NCBI GenBank assembly: GCA_002731395.1
Contig: PCBQ01000058.1
Coordinates: 1 to 12,756, forward strand
Length of the DNA stretch: 12,756 nucleotides
Reading direction: 5' to 3'
From: Methanobacteriota archaeon
GTDB lineage: Archaea; Thermoplasmatota; Poseidoniia; Poseidoniales; Poseidoniaceae
The position numbers and the translations under genes were made by a program. The notes under the pieces were generated by a model that saw only the letters and a list, made by a program, of their open reading frames with translations, was not told where the DNA came from and did not search any database. Positions 1 to 7,602 of this stretch are shown here, piece by piece (position 1 is the stretch's first letter; every line of letters begins with the position of its first letter).

Positions 1-6
1 CCATCA

Positions 7-24
7 ATGGTGCGTCTGCACCAT
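7..24. other. Short inverted repeat (hairpin) before ubiD
   Basis: ATGGTGC (7-13) and GCACCAT (18-24) form a 7-bp perfect stem with a 4-base loop. It lies about 50 bases before the preferred ubiD start and could be a leader structure or the tail of an upstream transcript. There is no T-tract after it, so it does not look like a terminator. The window edge prevents a firmer reading. Confidence 0.3.
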
Positions 25-73
25 GGCATGGGCTTCGGCGAAGGTCCAAAGGCAAAACCACAGACAGAACCCT

Positions 74-2035
74 GTGGCATGGAGGACGCTCAAGCGGTGG
101 GTGGACCACCTGGAGCAGCGCGGAGAGGTGCTGCGTATCCCTCGTCCGGTCGACGTCGTCCACGAAGCAGGCGCCATCGCAGACCTGCTGGTGAAGAACG
201 ACGGACCAGCCGTTATCTTTGAGCAGCCGCGCTTGGCCGACGGCAACATCAGCGACATCCCGCTTGTCATGAACCTCTTTGGAAGCGAGGACAGGACCTT
301 GCGCGCACTGGGCGTGGAGACCGAGACGGCCATCGGCGACCGCATGGTCGCCATGATGAAGCCGGACGTGCCCCGGTACCTCAAGCGCCCTTGGGAAGCC
401 TTGCCCTTGGCCATGGACGCGCTGGCTTTTGCCCCGAAACGGAAGCGCCGCGGCCGCGTCCAACGCATCGTCGACAAGGACCCTGACTTGACCACCCTCC
501 CGATCCCAACCACATGGCCAATGGACGGAGGCCCCTACATCACGCTCCCCTTGGTGGTCACCCGTGACCTTGCCTCAGGTGAGCATAACCTCGGCATGTA
601 CAGGTCACAAATCTTCGGACCAAAGGAAGCTGGGCTGCATTGGCAGGTCCACAAGCACGGGGCAGACCACGCTGCAGCCGGGCTGAAAATGCCCGTAGCG
701 ATTTGCCTTGGTGGTCCGCCTGAGCTGATTTTCTCCGCCATCTCCCCGTTGCCTGATAATTTGTCTGAGTACCAATTCGCAGGCATCCTCGGTCGCCGAC
801 GTCTCCCCCTGACCAAAGCCGCAACGCAGGATCTGTGGATCCCTGCTGAAGCGGACGTCGTCATCGAGGGATGGACCGACCCAACCGATCTGCGCATCGA
901 AGGGCCCTTTGGTGACCACTACGGCTTCTACTCCCTGACCGGCCACTACCCGGTCCTGAACGTCACCGCCGTGACCCGCCGTGCCGACGCGATGCTGCCA
1001 GCAACCATCGTGGGCCTCCCACCCATGGAGGACGGTTTTCTGGGCGAGGCCATCGGACGGCAATTCAGCCCTGTCCTACGCTTCCAGCACCGTGATGTGG
1101 TCAGCGTGCACCTTCCGTTGGAGACCGGTTTCCACAACTTGGCCATCGTCGCCTCCAAGCAGCGCTATCCTCGACAGGGACGCAAGACGGCCATCGGCCT
1201 GATGGGAGCAGGCCAAATGATGTTCCTGAAGTCGATGGTGGTGGTCGATCCAGACCGTGACCCGAAGGACCTCGAAGGATTCCTTGACGACCTCAACAAC
1301 AAGGTTGACCCCGCTGAAGACGTCATTGTCCTGGAAGGCATGGTCGCCGACGCGCTCGAGGCTGCGAGCCCGTACGAAAACGTCCACGACAAGGTCATCA
1401 TCGACGCGACCTCCATTCCGTCGACCGACCCGCGCTCTGGAGAAGCACCACTTCTGGGCTCATTCCAGCAAGAGACGCCCGATTGGCGCCGGGGGGAGGC
1501 GAAAGCACCAGGTTGGAGCGGTGAGGACCTCTCACCCGTGCTCGCTCTTGATGCGGCTGAGGATGCGCGGTTGCTCCGCAACAGCATGCTGGTGGTCAGC
1601 GTGGCCATCGAAGGCAGGCCCTCGCCCCGCACGGGATCTGAAGTGACGCCAGAGGGCGATGCGCTTGAAACGGCCCGTCAAGAAAAAATTAATCAATTGA
1701 AAAATCAAATTTGGCAATTGGAAGAAGCCGACAATTTGCGCTGGCTTATCATCACCGATAATGACCTGGATCTGCACGGGCCAAAGGCTCGACGTCGCAT
1801 GCTTTGGCAGCTCTTCAGCCGCTTTGACGTTGGACGTGGCCTGACCTTTGACGAAGGGAAAAGACGCCTGTGTTGGGACGCCACAACCCCCATCCCCTCT
1901 GAATCACATGGCGTGCGCCGCTGGCCAGCCGTGACGCTGCACAGCCCCGAGACCTTGGAAAAGGTCGCAGCGCATCCAGAGTTAGCGAAGTACTCATGGC
2001 CTCCTCACCTCGGTTTCCCGAATGGAGGGGCCTGA
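74..2035 (+). CDS. ubiD: Long-form UbiD family decarboxylase (prenylated-FMN dependent)
   Basis: UbiD enzymes reversibly decarboxylate aromatic or alpha,beta-unsaturated acids with prenylated FMN, for example 4-hydroxybenzoate-type quinone precursors. Visible hallmarks, numbered from GTG at 74, are GMYRSQIF with the conserved Arg (R177), LHWQVHKHG, and the Glu pair in VVIEGW (E265) and EGPFGDHYG (E276), matching the family's R-E-E active site. The protein is about 653 aa against roughly 490-500 for E. coli-type UbiD. The extra length is C-terminal: a first VVVDPD...IIDAT module (about 389-446) is followed by a second similar one (WLIITDNDLD...WDAT, about 557-604). I recall a similar long form in some Bacteroidetes. 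GTG 74 is preferred because VAWRTLKRWVDHLEQRGEVLRI-like sequence matches usual family N-termini; ATG 23 is possible. The 3' end overlaps ubiA by 14 bases, suggesting coupled translation. The substrate is not determined. An AT-rich patch lies at 1681-1735. Confidence 0.9.
   Translation: MAWRTLKRWVDHLEQRGEVLRIPRPVDVVHEAGAIADLLVKNDGPAVIFEQPRLADGNISDIPLVMNLFGSEDRTLRALGVETETAIGDRMVAMMKPDVPRYLKRPWEALPLAMDALAFAPKRKRRGRVQRIVDKDPDLTTLPIPTTWPMDGGPYITLPLVVTRDLASGEHNLGMYRSQIFGPKEAGLHWQVHKHGADHAAAGLKMPVAICLGGPPELIFSAISPLPDNLSEYQFAGILGRRRLPLTKAATQDLWIPAEADVVIEGWTDPTDLRIEGPFGDHYGFYSLTGHYPVLNVTAVTRRADAMLPATIVGLPPMEDGFLGEAIGRQFSPVLRFQHRDVVSVHLPLETGFHNLAIVASKQRYPRQGRKTAIGLMGAGQMMFLKSMVVVDPDRDPKDLEGFLDDLNNKVDPAEDVIVLEGMVADALEAASPYENVHDKVIIDATSIPSTDPRSGEAPLLGSFQQETPDWRRGEAKAPGWSGEDLSPVLALDAAEDARLLRNSMLVVSVAIEGRPSPRTGSEVTPEGDALETARQEKINQLKNQIWQLEEADNLRWLIITDNDLDLHGPKARRRMLWQLFSRFDVGRGLTFDEGKRRLCWDATTPIPSESHGVRRWPAVTLHSPETLEKVAAHPELAKYSWPPHLGFPNGGA
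1693..1723. repeat. AT-rich CAATTG-flanked patch inside ubiD
   Basis: CAATTG occurs at 1694-1699 and 1715-1720 with the 8-base palindrome CAAATTTG (1706-1713) between them. The left box reads TCAATTGA and the right box CAATTGGAA, as in the uvrB palindrome, with a period of 21 bases here and 20 there. It is translated in-frame as a Gln/Asn/Lys-rich, helix-prone stretch (INQLKNQIWQLEE) in the C-terminal extension of UbiD. Whether this is a shared element or coincidence needs genome-wide counting. Confidence 0.5.
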
Positions 2036-2930
2036 CATCGGCGTCCGAAGCGTGCTTGAGTTTGTGAAGGTGGAGCACACGCTTTTTTCGTTGCCTTTCG
2101 TCTTGATGGGATACATCCTCGCCCTCAACCAATTCGACCTTGAGCCCGGGGTTGATCTCGTCTGGATTCTCCTTGCGGCCATCGGTGCGCGTGGTCTAGC
2201 CATGGCCCTGAATCGCATCATTGACCGTGACATTGACGCCGCCAATCCTCGGACGCAGGGGCGTCAATTGGCCACAGGCAGCATGAGCGTGCAGACAGCG
2301 TGGATGTTGTCGGCCGCCTTTCTCGCCATGCTTCTACTCAGTGCCGGTTTGTTGAACCGAGTGGCGCTCATGATGGCCTGGCTTCCTGTCCTGGCCTTCG
2401 TGGCCTACCCCTACATGAAGCGCTTCACCTGGTTGTGCCACTTCTGGTTGGGACTCTGCCTCGGGTTGGCCCCAGCAGGCGCGTGGGTGGCCATGGCCGC
2501 TGACGTGCAAGGCTGGGCCGCCATCACCGATGCCTTGTGGGTGCCCACCGTCCTGCCCATCTCCCTCGGCGTGGCCTTGTGGATCGCGGCCTTTGACATC
2601 AACTACGCCCGGATGGACGTCGAAAGCGACCGGGAGCAAGGCATTCATTCCTTCCCGTCACGCTTTGACGAGCGGGCCACAACCCGTACGACGGTACAAC
2701 TCTCACTGGCGTGGTTTGCGTGCTTTGCCGTATCGGACCCGGTCGAGAGCATCTGGTTCTTGGCTGCCGCCGGTGCGATGTCGCTGGCCAACATCGCCGT
2801 CGTGCTGCTGTTGGACCGAATCAAAGACTTCCAAACGATGCTGTTTCGAGTCTCGATGCTGACCGGCTGGGTGCTCTTGGCCGCGCTGATGATCAGTTTC
2901 CTGACCGATCCGACCGTGGCCGCCGTGTAG
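2022..2930 (+). CDS. ubiA: UbiA family prenyltransferase (MqnP/4-hydroxybenzoate type)
   Basis: This is a membrane-embedded aromatic prenyltransferase that joins a polyprenyl diphosphate to an aromatic acid in quinone synthesis. Both Asp-rich motifs that bind Mg-diphosphate are visible: NRIIDRDID at residues 64-72 and DINYARMDVESD at 192-203. The chain is about 302 aa and mostly hydrophobic, with several evident membrane segments, as expected for the family's all-helical fold. The N-terminal VKVEHTLFSLPF is typical of UbiA/MqnP proteins. ATG 2022 overlaps the end of ubiD, so the two are probably co-translated and act on the same pathway: prenylation by UbiA and decarboxylation by UbiD. The pairing fits menaquinone (futalosine route) or a ubiquinone-like pathway. 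Other UbiA branches, such as haem O or archaeal lipid synthases, are less likely given the UbiD partner. No ubiX/flavin prenyltransferase gene is in the window. Confidence 0.9.
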   Translation: MEGPDIGVRSVLEFVKVEHTLFSLPFVLMGYILALNQFDLEPGVDLVWILLAAIGARGLAMALNRIIDRDIDAANPRTQGRQLATGSMSVQTAWMLSAAFLAMLLLSAGLLNRVALMMAWLPVLAFVAYPYMKRFTWLCHFWLGLCLGLAPAGAWVAMAADVQGWAAITDALWVPTVLPISLGVALWIAAFDINYARMDVESDREQGIHSFPSRFDERATTRTTVQLSLAWFACFAVSDPVESIWFLAAAGAMSLANIAVVLLLDRIKDFQTMLFRVSMLTGWVLLAALMISFLTDPTVAAV

Positions 2931-2977
2931 GTTGACCAAGCGGATTGCTCAAGGGCCGCAAGGCTCCCCTTCGACCC

Positions 2978-3376
2978 ATGAATCCGATGCTGACGGCCCT
3001 GCTTGAATTCAATCAGTCCTTCGAAATTCCTAAGCTGGACGCTCCGGGCTTGGGCCCAAATGAGCTGGCTGAACTGCGTGTCAAACTCCTGCGTGAAGAA
3101 GTGGAGGAATACGCACAGGCCTTGGCTGACGGCGATCTGGTCGAGGTCCTTGACGCCCTCGCGGACATCGGCTACATCCTCGCAGGCTCGGTCATCAACC
3201 ACGGCTTGCATCGCTTGTACGACGAAGCCTTCGCCGAAGTTCACCGGTCAAACATGGCCAAGCTGGTGGACGGGAAGGTCTTGCGACGCAAGGACGGGAA
3301 GGTCATGAAGCCCGAGGGTTGGACGCCACCCGAACTTGGCGCCATCCTTGCGAAGCACATGGAGGAGAAGACATGA
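2978..3376 (+). CDS. MazG/HisE-like all-alpha NTP pyrophosphohydrolase
   Basis: The protein is about 132 aa, predicted helical and cytoplasmic. It carries the metal-binding pattern of the all-alpha NTP-PPase superfamily (MazG, HisE, dCTPase): LREEVEEYAQAL with E40, E41 and E44, then DLVEVLDALADIGY with E56, D59 and D63. Such enzymes hydrolyse nucleoside triphosphates or phosphoribosyl-ATP to the monophosphate and pyrophosphate. The C-terminal part (EVHRSNMAKL, then a Lys/Arg-rich turn and EGWTPPEL) recalls the group annotated as phosphoribosyl-ATP pyrophosphohydrolase-like. It lacks the compact look of true HisE, and no his genes are nearby, so a house-cleaning role on abnormal nucleotides is the better guess. 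ATG 2978 is preferred; a TTG at 2945 would add 11 residues of unlikely sequence. It is followed by an ATGA overlap with the SDR gene. Confidence 0.8.
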   Translation: MNPMLTALLEFNQSFEIPKLDAPGLGPNELAELRVKLLREEVEEYAQALADGDLVEVLDALADIGYILAGSVINHGLHRLYDEAFAEVHRSNMAKLVDGKVLRRKDGKVMKPEGWTPPELGAILAKHMEEKT

Positions 3377-4104
3377 GTCGCCCTGTGGCGCTGGTAACGG
3401 GCGGTGGCCGAGGCATCGGCGCCGCCGTCTGCACACGTCTGGCGGAGGACGGCTACGACGTCTTGCTGACCTACACCACCTCTTCCCGGCCGGCGGAATT
3501 CGTGGTGGACGCCATCCGAGAGGCCGGCGGCGATGCGCTTGCCGTGAAAATCGATTGCGCCGCCGAAGACGAAGTCGCTTTGTTGGCCAGTCATCCATGG
3601 ATGGCACGCACCGTGGACGCCTTGGTGCTCAACCATGGGCGCTACGATCGGGTGCCTGCAGGTGAGTTGGACATCAAACACCTCGACCGCACCATGGCCG
3701 TGAACTTTCGAGGCGCTTTCCTGGTGTGGGCCGCTGTTCAAGCGCACCTTGCTGATGGCGCGCGCATCGTGGTCATCGGCTCTCAACTGGGCACGCGCGG
3801 GTCGCCTCATGGAGCGGATTACAGCGCCTCCAAAGCGGCCTTGCAAGCATGGGCACGCTCTCTGGCCCAGGACGCAGGCCCACGTGGCCAGCGTGTCAAC
3901 GTGCTCGCACCTGGTTATGTGGACACGGACCTGTTGTCGGCCGACACGCCAGAGAAGCGCCAAACGCGCGAGGCTGAGGTCCCCTTGAGAAGACTGGGCT
4001 CGCCAGACGACATGGCCGGCGCGGTCTCGTTCCTCGTCGGTAAAGACAGCGCATACATGACCGGCGCCGTGCTGCACGTGAACGGTGGACTCTACCTCCC
4101 ATGA
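3373..4104 (+). CDS. Short-chain dehydrogenase/reductase (FabG-like)
   Basis: A classical SDR oxidoreductase of 243 aa, the usual length. It has the NAD(P)-binding TGGGRGIG at residues 9-16, LVLNHG (N87) in place of the usual NNAG, the catalytic Ser in VIGSQLG (S137) and YSASK (Y150, K154). It ends with the typical AVSFLVG...YMTGAVLHVNGGLY block. R13 after the glycines mildly favours NADPH. The substrate cannot be read from sequence. 3-oxoacyl-ACP reductase is the common default, but archaea have no standard fatty acid synthase, so another carbonyl substrate is likely. ATG 3373 is chosen because it overlaps the preceding stop (ATGA), has GGAGGAGA just upstream and begins the first beta strand directly. 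Longer readings start within the preceding gene. It probably shares a transcript with the genes before it. Confidence 0.9.
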   Translation: MSRPVALVTGGGRGIGAAVCTRLAEDGYDVLLTYTTSSRPAEFVVDAIREAGGDALAVKIDCAAEDEVALLASHPWMARTVDALVLNHGRYDRVPAGELDIKHLDRTMAVNFRGAFLVWAAVQAHLADGARIVVIGSQLGTRGSPHGADYSASKAALQAWARSLAQDAGPRGQRVNVLAPGYVDTDLLSADTPEKRQTREAEVPLRRLGSPDDMAGAVSFLVGKDSAYMTGAVLHVNGGLYLP

Positions 4105-4145
4105 GCCCCACAAGGGTTCAAACCGGCGCCCGACCGCCCTGAATC

Positions 4146-6569
4146 GTGGTCGATGACTGGGACGATGACGGGTCCTTCGAGGCCCGTGCCAACCTCGACG
4201 TGGGCGAGGTGGACCTGCAAGAACGGGACCCCTTCGACCTGTCACGTGCCCTCGAGGGGGCCTCCATGGAGCATCTTCGTCCCGACATCAGCCGCTTTGT
4301 GCTGCACTCAGAACATGCGCCCGCCGGAGACCAACCGGAAGCCATCGAGCAACTGGTCCAGCAAATCGAAGGTGGCCAAGAACGATGCGTGCTGCTTGGC
4401 GTGACGGGATCGGGCAAAACCTTCGCCATGGCTAACGTCATCGAACGGCTAAACCTTCCCACCCTGATCATGTCGCACAACAAGACGCTAGCGCGACAGT
4501 TGCACCATGAATTGGCAGGCTACTTCCCTGACAATGCTGTGGAGTACTTTGTGTCCCACTACGACTACTACCAACCTGAGGCCTACCTTCCAAAACGGGA
4601 CCTGTACATCGACAAGGAACTCTCCATCAACGAGCGCATCGAACAGGAACGCTTCTCGGCCGTGGCCAGTTTGGTGTCACGTCCGGATTGCGTCATCGTG
4701 TCCTCCGTCTCGTGCATTTACGGGCTGAACCCGCCTGAGACCTTCCTCGAGCACCACCTCAGGGTGCATGTGGGCCAGGCCATCGAGCCACAGGATCTGA
4801 TGAAGGCCCTCGTCGGGCTGCAGTACGCACGCACCAACACCGACCTTGAACGGGGCCAAGCCCGCCTGCGTGGCGAGGTCCTCGACGTCTGGATGCCGAG
4901 CCGCGACGATCCGTTGCGTATCCGCTTCGATTTCGACGGCGTCATTGCTGTGGCCGTGTGCGACCCGGTCAGCTGGGAGGTCCTTGACGAACTGGAGGAG
5001 GCTTGGATACACCCAAAGGAGTTCTTCATGACCAGCCCAGAACGCTTCGAAATCGCCCTCGAACGCATCGAGAACGAGTTGAACGACCGGCTGAAGTATT
5101 TCGACGGCACCAAGGAAGCGTTGAAACGGCATCGGCTTGAACAACGCACCGAATACGACCTCGAAATGCTGCGTGAAGTGGGCCATTGCTTAGCCATTGA
5201 AAACTATTCACGGCATTTCGACGGCCGGGAAGCTGGAGAGCGCCCGTATTGTTTGCTGGACTTCTTCGCCGCATGTGCCCGGCAGTTCCACGGCGATCCA
5301 AGCCGCTTTCTCGTCATCATGGACGAATCTCACGTGACCTTGCCTCAAGTCGGTGGCATGTACCACGGCGACCGGGCGCGCAAGGAAAACCTCATCGAAC
5401 ACGGCTTCCGGTTGCCTTCTGCTGCAGACAACAGACCACTGAAGCTCCCTGAGTTCCAGAGCCTCGTACCTCAGATGGTGTACGTCTCTGCCACCCCTGG
5501 CGAGCGAGAATTGCGGCACCTGTGCGAGGTCACGGGCCAAAAGGTGCCAGAAGGCCTGTTGCACGTTGCGTCCAAAGGCGGCGCAGGCGCAGCGGACGTG
5601 AGCAAGAAAATTCAGGGTTCGGCTTCAATGTACGAGATGCTGCAAACCATTGACCATCTTCCTCGAATGGAAATTCGGCCGACTGGGCTGTTGGACCCTG
5701 GCATCGAAGTTCGCCCCACAGAAGGACAGGTGGCTGACCTGCTGTCCGAAATCAACGCCCGCATTGAGCGAGGTGAGCGGACCTTGGTCACCGTCCTGAC
5801 GATCAAGTTTGCAGAGGAAGTTGCGGCGTACCTCAGCCGCATGGGCGTCAAAGCCCACCACCTTCACTCGGAGATTGACACCATTGAGCGGACGGAGATC
5901 ATCAATGCCCTACGCCTTGGCCTCATTGACGTCATCGTTGGCATCAACCTCCTCCGTGAAGGGCTCGACATCCCTGAGGTCAGTCTGGTCGCAATTTTCG
6001 ATGCTGATCGACAAGGCTTCCTGCGAAACGAACGATCGTTGCTCCAAACCATCGGACGTGCGGCGCGCAACGCCAACGGCGCTGTGCTGCTTTACGCTGA
6101 CAGCGTGTCACCATCGATGAGTGCGGCCATCAGGCAAACCCTCGAGCGACGCGAACGTCAAGATCACGACAATCAACGCCGCGGAATCGTTCCGAGAACC
6201 ATCGTCAAGGCCCTCCCACAGATGGGCCAAGAATCCGAAGGCCTCGTGGAAGGCACCACCGCGGCTGGCGGTGGTGGTAAACGCTTGGTGGCCCGCCGTG
6301 GAGGACGTTCGGACGCAAGTGGAACCACCTTTGTGGCTGCAGCCAACGGTTCCGACAGTGACCAACGAATTTCAATTGAGAATTCGAATTCTCAATTGGA
6401 AAACGACAGCGAACTTCCCACCAGCCAAGAAGGGCTGGCCGAGTTGGCTACAGAGCTGCAATCTGCCATGGAAGATGCCGCGAAGGCCCTCGATTTCGAA
6501 GAAGCAGCACGGTTGCGTGACCGCCTGATGCTCATCAACGACCGACTGAATGCAGCAGGGATTGATTGA
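4146..6569 (+). CDS. uvrB: Excinuclease ABC subunit B (UvrB)
   Basis: UvrB is the damage-verifying helicase of nucleotide excision repair and works with UvrA and UvrC. Motifs in order: Walker A GVTGSGKT (residues 85-92), the beta-hairpin region HYDYYQPEAYLP (138-149), DESH (393-396), VYVSATPG (445-452), RPTGLLDP (511-518), LLREGLDIPEVS (from 602), QTIGRAARN (634-642) and a C-terminal UVR domain (about 764-800) that contacts UvrC. It is 807 aa against about 670 usually. The excess lies in an acidic N-terminal extension (about 50 aa), some 40 extra residues between SATPG and RPTGLLDP, and a long polar linker (about 660-763) before the UVR domain, which contains the 6373-6398 palindrome. GTG 4146 follows an in-frame TGA; ATG 4266 is an alternative start close to the usual N-terminus. 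Archaeal UvrABC is generally viewed as acquired from bacteria. uvrA and uvrC are not in the window. Confidence 0.96.
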   Translation: MVDDWDDDGSFEARANLDVGEVDLQERDPFDLSRALEGASMEHLRPDISRFVLHSEHAPAGDQPEAIEQLVQQIEGGQERCVLLGVTGSGKTFAMANVIERLNLPTLIMSHNKTLARQLHHELAGYFPDNAVEYFVSHYDYYQPEAYLPKRDLYIDKELSINERIEQERFSAVASLVSRPDCVIVSSVSCIYGLNPPETFLEHHLRVHVGQAIEPQDLMKALVGLQYARTNTDLERGQARLRGEVLDVWMPSRDDPLRIRFDFDGVIAVAVCDPVSWEVLDELEEAWIHPKEFFMTSPERFEIALERIENELNDRLKYFDGTKEALKRHRLEQRTEYDLEMLREVGHCLAIENYSRHFDGREAGERPYCLLDFFAACARQFHGDPSRFLVIMDESHVTLPQVGGMYHGDRARKENLIEHGFRLPSAADNRPLKLPEFQSLVPQMVYVSATPGERELRHLCEVTGQKVPEGLLHVASKGGAGAADVSKKIQGSASMYEMLQTIDHLPRMEIRPTGLLDPGIEVRPTEGQVADLLSEINARIERGERTLVTVLTIKFAEEVAAYLSRMGVKAHHLHSEIDTIERTEIINALRLGLIDVIVGINLLREGLDIPEVSLVAIFDADRQGFLRNERSLLQTIGRAARNANGAVLLYADSVSPSMSAAIRQTLERRERQDHDNQRRGIVPRTIVKALPQMGQESEGLVEGTTAAGGGGKRLVARRGGRSDASGTTFVAAANGSDSDQRISIENSNSQLENDSELPTSQEGLAELATELQSAMEDAAKALDFEEAARLRDRLMLINDRLNAAGID
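6373..6398. repeat. Perfect 26-bp palindrome inside uvrB
   Basis: The half CAATTGAGAATTC (6373-6385) is followed directly by its exact reverse complement GAATTCTCAATTG (6386-6398). There is no spacer, and pairing stops at the next base on each side. It is AT-rich against GC-rich surroundings and is read in-frame as part of the polar UvrB linker (about residues 743-751 and flanks). Its outer CAATTG boxes resemble a pair in ubiD (1694-1720). It could be a small inserted palindromic element, a protein-binding site or chance. Confidence 0.85.
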
Positions 6570-6594
6570 AGGGGAGCACGGGCAAGGCTGTGCT

Positions 6595-7602
6595 ATGGCG
6601 ATTGACCCCGACCAGTTCGACGTCCCTGTTGTCGATTACGACTTCACAGCGGCCACCACGCCGCGCGGACTCATCGACCAGATGGCCTCCGCGGGTGGAT
6701 TCACAGCAACAAAGTTGGCCATGGCCCGAGACATCCTCAAGGGCATGCATCAGGACTTGACCGCAGTCGAGCATGATCCAACGAAGATGCTCAACTGGAT
6801 CTCCTTCCCCGCTTGCCTGTGCGCGACGGGGACCCGTGGCTTCTTTGTTGAGTCGCTCAAGCGGAAGATGTTCAACGTCGTTTCCACGACGTGCGGTACC
6901 CTCGATCACGACATCGCCCGTGCTCACGCGGCGTACTATCACGGCGCGTTCGAATTGGATGATATCGAGCTTGGTGAACATGAACTGATGCGCTTGGGCA
7001 ACGTCATTGTCCCAACCTCCTCCTACGGAGAGATCATCGAAGCGGTGGTCATGCCTGCGCTCGAAGAAATCAGGACGGAGCGCCTGGCTGAAACCGGATT
7101 GACCGGCGCTGACGCATGGCTTGGATTTGGCTCCGTCCACCTTGTGTGGGCTTTGGGTGAAAAAATCGGCACGGAGGATTCCCTCATCCATTGGGCGGCC
7201 AAGCATCGCATCCCGGTGTGCATCCCTGGCATTACGGACGGATCCATAGGCGCCCAGTTGTTCATGTTCCGCCAGAAATACCGGGATTTCCACCTCGACA
7301 CCCTTGCTGATGAGCAGGTGATGAGCGACCTGACGTGGGACGTCGAGACCTCCAATGCACTGATGGTCGGAGGTGGCATCTCCAAGCATCACGTCATCTG
7401 GTGGAACCAATACCGAGGCGGCTTGGACGCAGCGGTGTACATCACGACAGCACCCGAGCACGACGGATCGCTGTCCGGCGCTCGGTTGCGTGAAGCCATT
7501 TCATGGGGGAAGATGCGTGCAGAGGCCCCAAACGTCTGCGTGGAAGGAGATGCGAGCGTCCTTCTCCCCTTGTTGGGTGCGGATCTATTCACGGCCGATT
7601 AA
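6595..7602 (+). CDS. dys: Deoxyhypusine synthase
   Basis: This enzyme transfers the aminobutyl group of spermidine, using NAD, to one lysine of translation factor aIF5A, the first step of hypusine formation. The sequence shows the family blocks STTCGTLDHDIARAH, PGITDGSIGAQLF and GGGISKHHVIWWNQ, whose Lys (K264) matches the catalytic Lys of human DHS (in GGGVVKHH). These are followed by AAVYITTAPEHDGSLSGA. Length is 335 aa from ATG 6595, close to the family norm. ATG 6550 would add 15 residues overlapping the end of uvrB and is not favoured because family similarity begins after 6595. The gene follows uvrB by 25 bases, so co-transcription is possible though the functions are unrelated. Its last 14 bases overlap the 3' end of the convergent minus-strand gene. 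An agmatine-using DHS-like relative cannot be fully excluded. Confidence 0.93.
   Translation: MAIDPDQFDVPVVDYDFTAATTPRGLIDQMASAGGFTATKLAMARDILKGMHQDLTAVEHDPTKMLNWISFPACLCATGTRGFFVESLKRKMFNVVSTTCGTLDHDIARAHAAYYHGAFELDDIELGEHELMRLGNVIVPTSSYGEIIEAVVMPALEEIRTERLAETGLTGADAWLGFGSVHLVWALGEKIGTEDSLIHWAAKHRIPVCIPGITDGSIGAQLFMFRQKYRDFHLDTLADEQVMSDLTWDVETSNALMVGGGISKHHVIWWNQYRGGLDAAVYITTAPEHDGSLSGARLREAISWGKMRAEAPNVCVEGDASVLLPLLGADLFTAD

Noticed and set aside
3241..4245. 334-codon minus-strand open frame opposite the MazG-like and SDR genes
   Set aside because: It is antisense to two genes with clear family motifs, has a low-complexity Arg/His/Gly-rich translation and no recognisable domain; it is a GC-rich shadow.
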